Of a stretch of DNA of 64,000 nt, positions 17,397 through 26,122 are shown one piece after another. The notes beneath the pieces were generated by a model. That model was given only the letters and a program-made list of their open reading frames with translations, had not been told where the DNA came from and ran no database searches. The number at the start of each line of letters is the position of its first letter. Positions within the stretch are counted from its first letter, which is position 1. Position numbers and translations under genes: made by a program. The stretch comes from Neptunicoccus sediminis (GTDB taxonomy: Bacteria > Pseudomonadota > Alphaproteobacteria > Rhodobacterales > Rhodobacteraceae), in the NCBI RefSeq assembly GCF_001719615.1, contig NZ_MDVX01000018.1, positions 1 to 64,000 on the forward strand, in the 5' to 3' direction.

Positions 17397-18645
17397 TTTC
17401 ATCACTCCTTCCACCCAGTTAAAGAGCCGCAAATCGGCGGAACAGCGGTTCCGGTGGTATGGTCGCGGTGCGATCTTTGTCTCGCTTGCCTTTCTCGTCG
17501 TGATGGTCGGTTCGATCCTTTACAAAGGCTCCGGCGCGTTTACGACCACGGATGTGGCGATCGTCGTGGACCTTGGCCCTGATGCTGTGGACCCTGCCAA
17601 CCCGCAGGACGCACGGTTTGAGAAAATCGTAAAAGACGCGCTGAAAGCCCGCTTTCCCGAGGCCACCAAACGGGCCGACCGGCGCAAACTTTACGGTCTG
17701 GTGTCCAATGATGCAGGATTTGAACTGGAGCGTTTTGTTCTGGCAAATCCGGATGCAATCGGCACACAGGCGCGGGTCTGGTTTCGTGCATCGGATGATT
17801 TTGACATCCTGTTGAAAGGGACTGTGGATCGGGATGTCGATGAATCAGAACGCCGGTTGAGCGATCAGGAAATCGGCTGGATCGACAGGCTGGTTGCGGA
17901 TGGCGATGTGAAGCGCGGCTTCAACTGGTCTTTCTTTACCAACGGCGACAGCCGCGAGCCCGAGCTCGCCGGTATCCTGAGCGCGCTGGTTGGCTCGGCG
18001 TTGACCCTGCTGGTGTGCTTTTGCTTTTCCTTTCCTGTGGGCATTCTCGCTGCGATCTATCTGGAAGAATTTGCGCCGAAGAACAGGTTTTCCGACATTA
18101 TCGAGGTGAATATTAACAACCTTGCGGCGGTGCCTTCGATTGTATTCGGACTGCTGGGGCTTTCGATGTTGCTCAACACCTTTGGCATGCCGCGCTCTTC
18201 GCCGCTGGTGGGGGGGCTGGTGTTGTCCCTGATGACATTGCCGACGATCATTATCGCCGCAAGAGCCAGCCTGCGGGCAGTGCCACCGTCCATCCGCGAA
18301 GCCGCCCTTGGCATGGGGGCGAGTCCGGTGCAGGCCACTTTCCATCACGTCGCACCACTGGCCCTTCCCGGTATCCTGACTGGGACGATTGTGGGCATGG
18401 CGCAGGCGCTGGGGGAAACGGCGCCGCTGCTGATGATCGGTATGGTGGCCTTTATCGTGGATGTGCCCCAATCCATTCTCGAACCGGCCACAGCGCTGCC
18501 GGTGCAGATTTTCCTCTGGGCGGATGCGCCGGAACGGGCCTTCCTTGAAAAAACATCCGCAGCGATCATCGTTTTGCTGCTCTCCCTGATAACAATGAAC
18601 CTGCTTGCAATCGTCTTGCGCCGCCGGTTCGAAAAAAGGTTCTAA
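17389..18645 (+). CDS. pstA: Phosphate ABC transporter permease PstA with periplasmic insertion
   Basis: A 418-residue permease. After the first helix (about 27-50) there is a hydrophilic stretch of about 135 residues, a DUF3333-like extracytoplasmic region, before the remaining helices and the EAA loop [21 protein letters not shown]. Ordinary PstA is near 290 residues, so the extra part accounts for the size. The start at 17389 (ATG after AGGAACAAT) lies inside the end of pstC; a longer frame from 17347 is spurious. It partners PstC and PstB. Confidence 0.93.
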   Translation: MTDFITPSTQLKSRKSAEQRFRWYGRGAIFVSLAFLVVMVGSILYKGSGAFTTTDVAIVVDLGPDAVDPANPQDARFEKIVKDALKARFPEATKRADRRKLYGLVSNDAGFELERFVLANPDAIGTQARVWFRASDDFDILLKGTVDRDVDESERRLSDQEIGWIDRLVADGDVKRGFNWSFFTNGDSREPELAGILSALVGSALTLLVCFCFSFPVGILAAIYLEEFAPKNRFSDIIEVNINNLAAVPSIVFGLLGLSMLLNTFGMPRSSPLVGGLVLSLMTLPTIIIAARASLRAVPPSIREAALGMGASPVQATFHHVAPLALPGILTGTIVGMAQALGETAPLLMIGMVAFIVDVPQSILEPATALPVQIFLWADAPERAFLEKTSAAIIVLLLSLITMNLLAIVLRRRFEKRF

Positions 18646-18649
18646 GAAT

Positions 18650-19414
18650 ATGTCGAAGACTGCCATTATCTCGGCCAAGGACGTGAACGTCTTTTACGGG
18701 GAAAAACAGGCGCTGGACAAAATCAATCTGGATATCCCCGAAAACAAGGTGACATCCCTGATCGGCCCGTCAGGGTGCGGCAAGTCCACCTTTCTGCGCA
18801 GCATCAACCGGATGAACGATCTGGTGGACATTTGCCGCGTGGAAGGCAGCATCACCATTAAAGGGCAGGATATATACGCGCCCGAAGTGGACGTGGTCGC
18901 GCTGCGGGCCAAAGTGGGGATGGTGTTTCAGAAACCGAATCCGTTCCCGAAATCTATCTACGAAAACGTTGCTTATGGGCCAAAGATACACGGGCTGGCC
19001 AAATCCAAGACGGATATGGACGAGATCGTGGAATGGTCACTGATCAAGGCAGGGCTCTGGAAAGAGGTGAAGGACCGGCTTGACCAGCCGGGCACCGGAC
19101 TGTCGGGGGGGCAGCAGCAACGTCTGTGTATTGCGCGCACCATCGCGGTCAAACCGCAGGTGGTTCTGATGGATGAACCCTGTTCTGCGCTCGACCCGAT
19201 TGCCACGGCGATCATCGAAGAGCTGATCGACGAGTTGCGCAGCAACTTTACCATCGTGATCGTGACCCATTCCATGCAGCAGGCCGCGCGGGTGTCCCAG
19301 CGCACCGCCTTTTTCCACCTTGGAGAACTGGTAGAGAGCGGTTCGACAAAAACGATCTTTACCTCTCCGGAAGATGAACGCACACAGAATTACATTATGG
19401 GCCGGATCGGCTAG
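18650..19414 (+). CDS. pstB: Phosphate ABC transporter ATP-binding protein PstB
   Basis: A 254-residue ATPase: Walker [10 protein letters not shown], the PstB hallmark [11 protein letters not shown], signature [16 protein letters not shown], Walker [14 protein letters not shown] and H-loop [13 protein letters not shown]. The start at 18650 follows the pstA stop by 4 nt and matches the family N-terminus; the frame from 18605 adds 15 residues read from the pstA end. It energises phosphate import and takes part in signalling with PhoU. Confidence 0.96.
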   Translation: MSKTAIISAKDVNVFYGEKQALDKINLDIPENKVTSLIGPSGCGKSTFLRSINRMNDLVDICRVEGSITIKGQDIYAPEVDVVALRAKVGMVFQKPNPFPKSIYENVAYGPKIHGLAKSKTDMDEIVEWSLIKAGLWKEVKDRLDQPGTGLSGGQQQRLCIARTIAVKPQVVLMDEPCSALDPIATAIIEELIDELRSNFTIVIVTHSMQQAARVSQRTAFFHLGELVESGSTKTIFTSPEDERTQNYIMGRIG

Positions 19415-19424
19415 GAGCAGAGAC

Positions 19425-20090
19425 ATGGAACACACGCATATTGTAACCCGGTTTGATACCGACCTGAAGAAAATCGAAGCGATGCTGGTGGATATGGCCG
19501 CAAAGGTGGGCGATCAGGTTCTGAACGCTGGCAAGGCACTGGTGGACGGCGATGAAGCGCTGGCCAAAAAGGTTGCCAAGTCGGACAGTGAAATCAACGC
19601 GCTGGAAAACAAGATCGACGACAAGGCGATCCGTTTGATTGCCCTGCGCCAGCCAATGGCCGAAGATTTGCGCAGCGCGATTACCACGCTGAAAATCTCC
19701 TCCTCGCTGGAGCGGATGGGCGATTATGCCAAAACCCTGTCTTACCGCGTGCGGGCGGTGGATGATTTCTCTGCAATGAATGCGGTCCTGCGCACCTTGT
19801 CCGAGACCTCGGGCAAGATCGCGGCGATGCTGGCGATGGTGATGGAAGCCTATGTAGAACGGGATCTGGCCAAAGCCGAAGCCGCCAGTGCGATGGATGA
19901 CGAAATCAACGATCGCACCGACGCGCTGTTCCGCGAATTGCTGACCTACATGATGGAAAATCCGCGCAATATCGAACCCTGCACCCATTTGCTGTTCATT
20001 TCCAAAAACATGGAACGCTCCGGTGATCAGGTTAAAAACATAGCCGAGCAGGTGCACTATCTGGTTACAGGGGAATTGTACGAACAATGA
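19425..20090 (+). CDS. phoU: Phosphate signalling protein PhoU
   Basis: A 221-residue all-helical protein with two PhoU repeats. Each has an E/DxxxD metal-binding type motif, seen near SLERMGDYAKTL in repeat one and NMERSGDQVKNIAEQV in repeat two. PhoU links PstSCAB activity to the PhoR/PhoB pair. The ATG at 19425 has GGAG 8 nt upstream and starts the family-like MEHTHIV. The stop overlaps phoB in an ATGA arrangement. Confidence 0.95.
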   Translation: MEHTHIVTRFDTDLKKIEAMLVDMAAKVGDQVLNAGKALVDGDEALAKKVAKSDSEINALENKIDDKAIRLIALRQPMAEDLRSAITTLKISSSLERMGDYAKTLSYRVRAVDDFSAMNAVLRTLSETSGKIAAMLAMVMEAYVERDLAKAEAASAMDDEINDRTDALFRELLTYMMENPRNIEPCTHLLFISKNMERSGDQVKNIAEQVHYLVTGELYEQ

Positions 20091-20782
20091 GTGGTGGTCC
20101 GAAAATACTGGTTGTTGAGGATGAAGCCTCTCAGCTTGAGATGCTTGTCTATAACCTAAGCGTGGAAGGCTATGAGGTCTTCAAGGCAGAGACCGGCGAA
20201 GAAGGGCTGTTGATCCTCGAGGAACAGTCCATTGACCTGATTGTCTTGGACTGGATGCTGCCCGGAACCTCGGGGCTGGAAGTCTGCCGGCAGGTGAAGC
20301 GGAACAAGGACACCAAGACTATTCCGGTGATCATGCTGACCGCGCGGGGGGAGGAAGACGACAAGATTCGCGGGCTGGATACCGGCGCGGATGATTATGT
20401 GGTTAAACCCTATTCCGTGCGCGAGTTGATGGCGCGGGTGCGCGCCGGATTGCGGCAGGCCACGGGGCAGTTGGGGACCGATTTGCTGGTCTATCAGGGG
20501 CTGAACATGGACCTTGTGCAGCACAAGGTCACGCTGGCCGATGCGGTGATCCCGCTGGGCCCGCTGGAATTCAAACTGTTGCGGGTGTTTATGGAAGCGC
20601 CCGGACGGGTCTGGTCACGGGATCAACTGCTGGATCGTGTTTGGGGCGACAACCTGAACGTGGATACCCGCACCGTAGATGTGCATATCGGACGGCTGCG
20701 CAAGCAACTGGCCAAGGTCAGCGATCTGGACTTTGTGCGCACGGTGCGCGGCTTTGGCTATTCCCTTGATACCACCGCTTGA
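20087..20782 (+). CDS. phoB: Phosphate regulon response regulator PhoB
   Basis: A 231-residue OmpR-family response regulator. The receiver has acidic pocket EDE (11-13), phospho-acceptor Asp55 (IVLDWMLPG) and Lys in VVKPYS. The winged-helix effector domain ends in RTVDVHIGRLRKQL and VRTVRGFGYSL. It is translationally coupled to phoU and should bind the Pho boxes at 15209-15270. No phoR is found beside it, although phoR is commonly linked to phoB. Confidence 0.95.
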   Translation: MSGGPKILVVEDEASQLEMLVYNLSVEGYEVFKAETGEEGLLILEEQSIDLIVLDWMLPGTSGLEVCRQVKRNKDTKTIPVIMLTARGEEDDKIRGLDTGADDYVVKPYSVRELMARVRAGLRQATGQLGTDLLVYQGLNMDLVQHKVTLADAVIPLGPLEFKLLRVFMEAPGRVWSRDQLLDRVWGDNLNVDTRTVDVHIGRLRKQLAKVSDLDFVRTVRGFGYSLDTTA

Positions 20783-20813
20783 GAACGCCACGGTTTACCC
20801 CTAGCTTGCGCAG

Positions 20814-21572
20814 ATGGAATGGCGCGATGAAGGGGTGATCCTGTCCGCACGGCGGCACGGCGAAAGCTCTGTGATACTTGAGGTTCTGACCAAGACCCAC
20901 GGGCGGCACGCTGGCGTGGTGCGCGGTGGTGCGTCCCGCAAGCTGGCCCCTGTATTGCAACCGGGCAACCAGGTAGAGGTCGAATGGCGGGCGCGACTTG
21001 AGGAACATCTCGGCGGTTTTCATGTGGAATTGCTGCATTCCCGCAGTGCCATTATGGGCGACCGCGCCGCGCTGGCGGCCCTTGGTTCGATCTGTGCGCT
21101 GGGCGGGTTTGCGCTGCCAGAGCGTATGGAACTGCCGGAAATATACCAGCGCACCATTGATCTGGTCGATGCTTTGGAAACGGGGCAGGGCTGGCAGGCG
21201 GATTATGCCATCTGGGAACTGAGACTGCTGGAGGAACTGGGCTACGGGCTGGATCTGGGGTCTTGTGCGGCGACAGGTTCGACGCAGGAACTGATCTATG
21301 TTTCGCCCAAAAGCGGGCGGGCGGTAAGCCGCTCCAGCGGTGCGGCCTATGCGGACCGGATGCTGCCCCTGCCGGTATTCCTGCAACTAGAAGGGGCAGA
21401 GGCGGAGTCGCCGGAGATTCTGGATGCGCTCAAAACCACCGGTTATTTTCTGGAGCGCTGGCTGGCACCGGCCCTTGGCAACCGCCCCCTTCCAGAAGCC
21501 CGCGGGCGTCTGGTGCATCTGCTGGCGCGGCGCGCGAAAAAAGACGCAGCAGAGGATAGCGGAACGGGGTAA
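20814..21572 (+). CDS. recO: DNA repair protein RecO
   Basis: A 252-residue recombination mediator. The N-terminal OB fold starts MEWRDEGVILSARRHGESSVILEVLT and the helical C-terminal part carries the LRLLEELGYGLDL segment. Zinc-finger cysteines of some RecO proteins are reduced to a single Cys at GSCAATG. It helps load RecA at gaps in the RecFOR pathway. It follows phoB after 31 bp in the same direction, so read-through from the pst operon is possible. Confidence 0.93.
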   Translation: MEWRDEGVILSARRHGESSVILEVLTKTHGRHAGVVRGGASRKLAPVLQPGNQVEVEWRARLEEHLGGFHVELLHSRSAIMGDRAALAALGSICALGGFALPERMELPEIYQRTIDLVDALETGQGWQADYAIWELRLLEELGYGLDLGSCAATGSTQELIYVSPKSGRAVSRSSGAAYADRMLPLPVFLQLEGAEAESPEILDALKTTGYFLERWLAPALGNRPLPEARGRLVHLLARRAKKDAAEDSGTG

Positions 21573-21585
21573 TCACCCGAAGCGT

Positions 21586-21978
21586 TTATTGCAGGCGGTA
21601 TTCCAACAGGCCGCCGGCGTCATTGGTTAACAACAGCGTGTCGCCCTTGCGCTCGACCATGGTCACTTCGCTGAAGGCTTTGAAATAACGTCCCTCAAGC
21701 TCCATTTCCGGACAGGCCCGCCGCGTGGCTCCAACAGCATTCGTATCAAACCACGGCAGCGGGGCGGTCTGTTCGCCAAAATAGCTGTTACAGGGCGCTT
21801 GCCCTGCAAGTCGGCCTTTTTCGGGGAAGGTCAGGGTGATCGGCACCTCAATCGCTTCTCCGTTCAGGCGCACCAACTGCCATTGGTCTTCAGGCCCGCT
21901 GACACCGGAGATGGTTTCATCCTTCTGGCAGGCAGACAGGGACAAGGCAAAGGCGAGGGAGGCGAGGAGAATTTTCAT
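21586..21978 (-). CDS. META domain lipoprotein
   Basis: A 130-residue protein with a lipoprotein signal peptide ending at a lipobox-type LSAC (Cys17). A META domain follows, with the characteristic GQAPCNSYFG motif (HslJ/META family) and a second conserved Cys (RRACPEME). Such proteins are envelope-located and often stress-linked; the biochemical function is unknown. It is convergent with recO and lies downstream of the mcd terminator on the same strand, so it probably has its own promoter. Confidence 0.8.
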   Translation of the reverse strand: MKILLASLAFALSLSACQKDETISGVSGPEDQWQLVRLNGEAIEVPITLTFPEKGRLAGQAPCNSYFGEQTAPLPWFDTNAVGATRRACPEMELEGRYFKAFSEVTMVERKGDTLLLTNDAGGLLEYRLQ

Positions 21979-21993
21979 GGGGGGTAAGTCTCA

Positions 21994-22023
21994 AAAAAAC
22001 CGCGCTTCAGCAAGCGCGGTTCA
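21994..22023 (-). terminator. Rho-independent terminator of mcd
   Basis: Minus-strand stem AACCGCGCTT / AAGCGCGGTT (10 bp, 4-nt loop) followed by seven T residues; on the plus strand these are the A-run before 22002. It is one of the clearest terminators in the window. Confidence 0.9.
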
Positions 22024-22083
22024 CAAGGACCGGCGGAAATCCGCAGAGGGAGCTTGGCACTCCCGTCTGCGCCGGAATCGGGA

Positions 22084-23742
22084 TCAGTTGCGGCCCACTT
22101 CAAGCAGGCGGCGGGCGATGACTGTCGCCTGAATTTCTGCGGCCCCTTCAAAGATGTTGAGGATGCGGGCGTCACACAGCACGCGGCTGATGGGGTATTC
22201 CAGTGCAAAGCCGTTGCCGCCGTGAATTTGCAGCCCGTTGTCCGCAGCCGCCCATGCCACGCGTGCGCCAAGCAGTTTTGCCATGCCCGCCTCAAGGTCG
22301 CAGCGGCGGTCGTGGTCTTTTTCCCAAGCGGAGTGATAGGTCAACTGCCGTGCGATCATGATCTCGACCGCCATCATGGCGATTTTGGATTGAATGCGCG
22401 GGAAATCCAGCAGTTGTTTGCCAAACTGCTTGCGTTCCTGTGCGTATTGCAGCGCGATTTCCATCGCGTTCTGCGCCACACCAATGGCGCGGGCCGCTGT
22501 CTGGATGCGGGCGGATTCGAAGGTCTGCATAAGCTGTTTGAAGCCTTGACCTTCCGCACCGCCAAGCAGGTTCTCACCCTTCACCTTGAAGTTGTCAAAA
22601 GCCAGTTCGTATTCTTTCATGCCGCGATAGCCCAGCACCTCGATCTCGCCGCCGGTCATGCCTTCGGTGGGGAAGGGCGCGTCATCCGTACCCGGTGTCT
22701 TTTCCGCAAGGAACATGGACAGGCCGGAGTAATTGGTGGTGTCAGGATCGGTGCGCGCGAGCAGGGTCATCACATTGGTGCGCGCGGCGTGGGTGATCCA
22801 TGTCTTGTTGCCGGTGATCGACCAGTCGTCCCCGTCCTTGACCGCGCGGGTGCGCAGGGAGCCGAGGTCAGAGCCGGTGTTAGGCTCGGTAAAGACCGCT
22901 GTTGGCAGTGTCTCGCCGGAGGCAAGCTGGGGCAGCCATTTCTGTTTCTGTTCTTCGGTGCCACCGCCGATAATCAGTTCAGCCGCAATTTCCGAACGGG
23001 TGCCAAGCGAGCCGACCCCGATATAACCCCGCGACAGTTCCTCGGAGACGACCACCATAGAGGCTTTGGACAGGCCAAAGCCGCCGTATTCTTCGGGAAT
23101 GGTCAGGCCGAACACACCCATTTCCGCCAGTTCCTTGATGATCTCCATCGGGATCAATTCATCCTTCAGATGCCATTCATGGGCGTATGGCATCACCTTG
23201 TCGTCGGCAAAGCGGCGGAACTGGTCGCGGATCATTTCCAGTTCTTCGTCAAGTCCGGTGGCGCCAACAGTCGCGGCACCCTCCCGTTCCAGCATCAAAG
23301 TAACCAGACGGGCGCGGGCGGCCTGTGTGTTGCCTTCCTCTGTCAGGGTCTGGACGCTCTCCACCGCCAAAGCCTTCTGGTCCTGTTGCGACAGGCCAAG
23401 ATCCTGAAGCCGGACCACTTCGCCTTGGGACATGGGAATGCCGCCCCAGATCTGCCAGAGATATTCGCCAAAGCCGATTTGCAGCAGCAGCTGTTCCAGC
23501 TCGCTGAATTTGCCGTCCTGTTCCAGTCGCGCGGCCCATTTATGCATCTGCCGCAGGGATTCCAGATAGGTCGCGAACCACGCAAGCCCGTGTGTCGCGA
23601 ACTGGTGTTCCTCAAGCGCTTTGCCGTTCAGACGCCCGTCGATGTTGACTTGCTCGGAAAGTTTCTGACGGGCGCGATCCACCACGTTTTCAACAGCAGG
23701 GATGGCAGCGGCGCAGGTGTTCAGCAGATTGGGCAACAACAT
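22084..23742 (-). CDS. mcd: (2S)-Methylsuccinyl-CoA dehydrogenase
   Basis: A 552-residue FAD enzyme of the acyl-CoA dehydrogenase superfamily. The core (about 170-552) has FGLTIPEEYGGFGLS, TEPNTGSDLGSLRTRA, KTWITHAAR and the C-terminal QIHGGNGFALEYPISRVLCDARI. The N-terminal extension of about 160 residues and the overall size distinguish Mcd from ordinary 380-residue enzymes. In the ethylmalonyl-CoA pathway it oxidises methylsuccinyl-CoA to mesaconyl-CoA, allowing growth on acetyl-CoA-yielding substrates without glyoxylate-bypass lyase. No other pathway gene is in the window. Another long-chain acyl-CoA dehydrogenase role is possible but less likely. Confidence 0.87.
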   Translation of the reverse strand: MLLPNLLNTCAAAIPAVENVVDRARQKLSEQVNIDGRLNGKALEEHQFATHGLAWFATYLESLRQMHKWAARLEQDGKFSELEQLLLQIGFGEYLWQIWGGIPMSQGEVVRLQDLGLSQQDQKALAVESVQTLTEEGNTQAARARLVTLMLEREGAATVGATGLDEELEMIRDQFRRFADDKVMPYAHEWHLKDELIPMEIIKELAEMGVFGLTIPEEYGGFGLSKASMVVVSEELSRGYIGVGSLGTRSEIAAELIIGGGTEEQKQKWLPQLASGETLPTAVFTEPNTGSDLGSLRTRAVKDGDDWSITGNKTWITHAARTNVMTLLARTDPDTTNYSGLSMFLAEKTPGTDDAPFPTEGMTGGEIEVLGYRGMKEYELAFDNFKVKGENLLGGAEGQGFKQLMQTFESARIQTAARAIGVAQNAMEIALQYAQERKQFGKQLLDFPRIQSKIAMMAVEIMIARQLTYHSAWEKDHDRRCDLEAGMAKLLGARVAWAAADNGLQIHGGNGFALEYPISRVLCDARILNIFEGAAEIQATVIARRLLEVGRN

Positions 23743-23889
23743 ATTGGATTCGTCCTTGTGAAGGCTTCAGGTGTTGCCGTCTGAAGTAAGTGGACTGCCG
23801 GAGTGGGTCAATGCTGCAACGCAATAAAAATGCTGTAATGCGGCAAAATGTGTAAGATTGTTGCGGCTCGTGGGTCCAGCGGTCCTGCG

Positions 23890-24804
23890 CTACAGGGCTG
23901 CCCGCAAAAGCTGGGCGGCAACGATCACGACGATTGACCCCGCCGCAAGTTCGAGAACCGGCACCGCCACGCGCAGCACCGGGGCAGAGCGCAAACCTTG
24001 CAGTGTGCTTTCACGCAGACCCACGGCAGCCAGTGCTACAGCGACTGTGACGCTGGCAGTGCCCAATGCCATTGCAAAGGTGCCCATGATGCCAGCGGTC
24101 ACAATTCCCATCCGCCACGTCAGGATCAGCAGGAAGATCGCGCCGGTGCACGGACGCATTGCGATGGCCCCTACCAGCACCAGAAGATCGCGCAGCGAAG
24201 AAACCCGTGCTGCCTCTTCGGGGGTGGGGCCGTGTCGGTGGCCACAATCGGCGCAGACTTCGCCGTGCCCTGTGTGGTCATGGGGCTGAACATGGGCGGC
24301 AATGTGGGGCTGACGGTCACGCCAAAGCCTGCGCAATCCGCGCAAGACCAGCCACGCGCCCACCAGCAGGATCGCGGCATAGCTTGCCGGGGCGAAAAAA
24401 TCCTCTGCCGCCCCGACCAGTTGTTTGCTGCCCCATCCCAGTATCAGAATACCGCAATAGACCAGAACAACCGCCGTAACCGCCTGCGCCAGACTGGACA
24501 CCAGCGCAATTCCGGCAAGCCGGAGCATCGCTACACGCGCGCCCAACCCGTAGCCGCCGATCAGGATTTTGCCATGTCCCGGACCGACCGCATGGAAGAA
24601 CCCGTAGGCAAAGCAGACCCCCATCAGGCCGAGCGTCGCCCCCGGATCTCCCGCACGCAAACCGCGCAGCGCACCAGCCATGGCGTTCTGGAAGTCCCGT
24701 TGCATGGAGGCGGCCCAAACAGCGATGGCGTCAAACCCGCCGCCGATCCACAAAAGAAGCATTGCCGCCGCCGCTCCAACGGCGAAAATCAGGAGGATGC
24801 GCAT
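23890..24804 (-). CDS. NicO-family nickel/cobalt transporter
   Basis: A 304-residue membrane protein with about seven helices. It carries the NicO/RcnA hallmark FFHAVGPGHGKILIGGY in an early helix and a His/Cys-rich loop (about 185-215; HDHTGHGEVCADCGHRHG) that could bind metal. It starts inside the end of the DUF1007 gene (16-bp overlap), so the pair is translationally coupled. Members move Ni or Co, either in or out; pairing with a DUF1007 secreted protein is a recurrent arrangement. The exact metal cannot be told from sequence. Confidence 0.83.
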   Translation of the reverse strand: MRILLIFAVGAAAAMLLLWIGGGFDAIAVWAASMQRDFQNAMAGALRGLRAGDPGATLGLMGVCFAYGFFHAVGPGHGKILIGGYGLGARVAMLRLAGIALVSSLAQAVTAVVLVYCGILILGWGSKQLVGAAEDFFAPASYAAILLVGAWLVLRGLRRLWRDRQPHIAAHVQPHDHTGHGEVCADCGHRHGPTPEEAARVSSLRDLLVLVGAIAMRPCTGAIFLLILTWRMGIVTAGIMGTFAMALGTASVTVAVALAAVGLRESTLQGLRSAPVLRVAVPVLELAAGSIVVIVAAQLLRAAL

Positions 24805-25442
24805 TCTAGAAATACCGTATCTGCAAAGAGTTCACCAACCTCGGGGAAGCTGTCATCCCCGTCATATTGCGCAGAGTTTTCGCCGTAGAGCAGGCTTTCG
24901 ACTGCATCATAGGCTTTGGGTAAATCGGCGGCTGTGATGGCCAGTGAACAGGCGGGGTTGTCGATGACTTCGACCCCGTGATCGAGCGTATAGGCGCTGT
25001 AAAACGTGGGGTCGTAGACTTTGACTATGGTTTCGCCAGCTGACGGTTCGATACGGTTCAGCAGGGGACGGATGTGCCATGTCAGCAGGCGACCGTCCTC
25101 AAGCGCGGCTCCGGGTTCCAGCGGCGGGCCGAGCGCGACCGCGTCATCGTTATGGGTGACATAGAGATCGCCTTCAAAGCCTTCGACCCAATTCGTATCA
25201 AAACCGGCGAGTTTTTCCTGTTCTTCCACAGTGATGGTGCCGTCGCCGTCCTGATCGAGTTCCAGTTCTTCCAATTGGAGGAGGGAGTAAAATTCGTCAT
25301 AGGACCAGAACACACGCAACGCGGCCAGCTTTCCATTGTCGTCAAACAGAAAATGGACACCCGCATCCACATAAACATGGGGATGGGTCACAGCCGGTAA
25401 CGGGGTGAGAGCCAGCAGAGCGGTAAGGGTGAAACGTTTCAT
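24789..25442 (-). CDS. DUF1007 family secreted protein with an EF-hand loop
   Basis: A 217-residue protein with a Sec signal peptide (1-19) then HPHVYVDAGVHFLFDD. The DUF1007 hallmark HPHV lies directly at the mature N-terminus, where it could bind a metal. A canonical EF-hand loop, DQDGDGTITVEE, occurs at about 63-74. It is the first gene of a two-gene operon with the NicO transporter. A periplasmic metal-binding partner for that transporter is a reasonable inference; the family has no firmly established reaction. Confidence 0.82.
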   Translation of the reverse strand: MKRFTLTALLALTPLPAVTHPHVYVDAGVHFLFDDNGKLAALRVFWSYDEFYSLLQLEELELDQDGDGTITVEEQEKLAGFDTNWVEGFEGDLYVTHNDDAVALGPPLEPGAALEDGRLLTWHIRPLLNRIEPSAGETIVKVYDPTFYSAYTLDHGVEVIDNPACSLAITAADLPKAYDAVESLLYGENSAQYDGDDSFPEVGELFADTVFLECASS

Positions 25443-25756
25443 AGCAGAATTTTAGGCAGGCTGTGCGGTACGGGCAAGCGGAGAGTTCAGGACATAGGCG
25501 CAACACCGCTGGTCGTGCGGCGGCGGCGGTGAGGCGTAGATGAGAGGTGCTAGGGCCGGGGCGGAGTCATAGGGCAGGGGCGCTTGATCACCCTGCAAAT
25601 ATGAAGCGTCATAAATGAAGCTTCATAATAGAAGCTTCTTATATGAAGCTTCACAATTAAGGGTTTGTTAAGAAATGCGCCCCCCCGCGCAGGTAAGGGC
25701 TTCGACCGCGGCGGGTGTGTCTTTGTGACGGGCGCTTGACCTGACCGCTACAGCCT
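25443..25756. other. Intergenic region with 14-bp repeat array
   Basis: A 314-bp gap upstream of the DUF1007/NicO operon and downstream of the DUF1294 gene. Apart from the tandem repeat at 25601-25656 I see no gene, tRNA or cobalamin riboswitch hallmark in it. Confidence 0.55.
25601..25656. repeat. Four tandem 14-bp palindromic units
   Basis: The units begin at 25601, 25615, 25629 and 25643: ATGAAGCGTCATAA, ATGAAGCTTCATAA, TAGAAGCTTCTTAT and ATGAAGCTTCACAA. Each is centred on GAAGC(T/G)TC, itself a dyad, in AT-rich surroundings inside GC-rich DNA. The array lies about 160-215 bp upstream of the DUF1007 start. It could be a cooperative operator array or a tandem repeat expanded by slippage. 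Confidence 0.85.
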
Positions 25757-26056
25757 TCAGGACAGCAGCATCTGCCGTGTGGTGGGGATAACCAGCAGTA
25801 CGACCAACAGGATCTGCGCAATCAGGATCAGGTTCAGAACCAGTGCAAACGGCTGTTTGCGGGTCTTGTGGCGCAACGCATATTGCCCCCATTTCGCCCC
25901 AAGCGATCCGCCAAGAATAGCCAGCGCCAACAGTGTATTTTCAGGCACCCGCCAGCCGCGTTTTTCGGCCTGCCGCTTGTCATGTTGAAACAAACCAAAG
26001 GTAATCAGATTGATCACGCCCATATAGGCGCCAAGCAGAAGGAAGAAATTTATCAT
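25757..26056 (-). CDS. DUF1294 family small membrane protein
   Basis: A 99-residue membrane protein with about three helices. The DUF1294 pattern is visible: GVINLITFGLFQHDKRQAEKRGWRVPENTLL then LAILGGSLGAKWGQYALRHKTRKQPF. The function is unknown. The start is placed at ATG 26056; a frame from TTG 26104 would run through the pckA terminator stem and is unlikely. It follows pckA on the same strand but beyond that terminator. Confidence 0.8.
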   Translation of the reverse strand: MINFFLLLGAYMGVINLITFGLFQHDKRQAEKRGWRVPENTLLALAILGGSLGAKWGQYALRHKTRKQPFALVLNLILIAQILLVVLLVIPTTRQMLLS

Positions 26057-26065
26057 GGCATCCGC

Positions 26066-26097
26066 AAGAAAAAATGGCCGGAGCAGAGACTCCGGCC
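26066..26097 (-). terminator. Rho-independent terminator of pckA
   Basis: Minus-strand stem GGCCGGAG / CTCCGGCC (8 bp, 6-nt loop TCTCTG) followed by ATTTTTTCTT. It is placed 25 bp beyond the pckA stop. Confidence 0.9.
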
Positions 26098-26122
26098 AAT
26101 TCAATTAACCGTCAGCGCAGGC

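Noticed and set aside
22054-23784. 576-codon plus-strand open frame
   Set aside because: It is the antisense shadow of mcd; the minus-strand frame has all the acyl-CoA dehydrogenase motifs and a terminator.
25443-25600. Search for a cobalamin riboswitch upstream of the DUF1007/NicO operon
   Set aside because: Neither the B12 box nor the GCCACTG element is present, unlike the region upstream of cbtB.
25601-25656. Tandem repeats considered as a CRISPR array
   Set aside because: Units are 14 bp, contiguous and without unique spacers; no cas genes are present.
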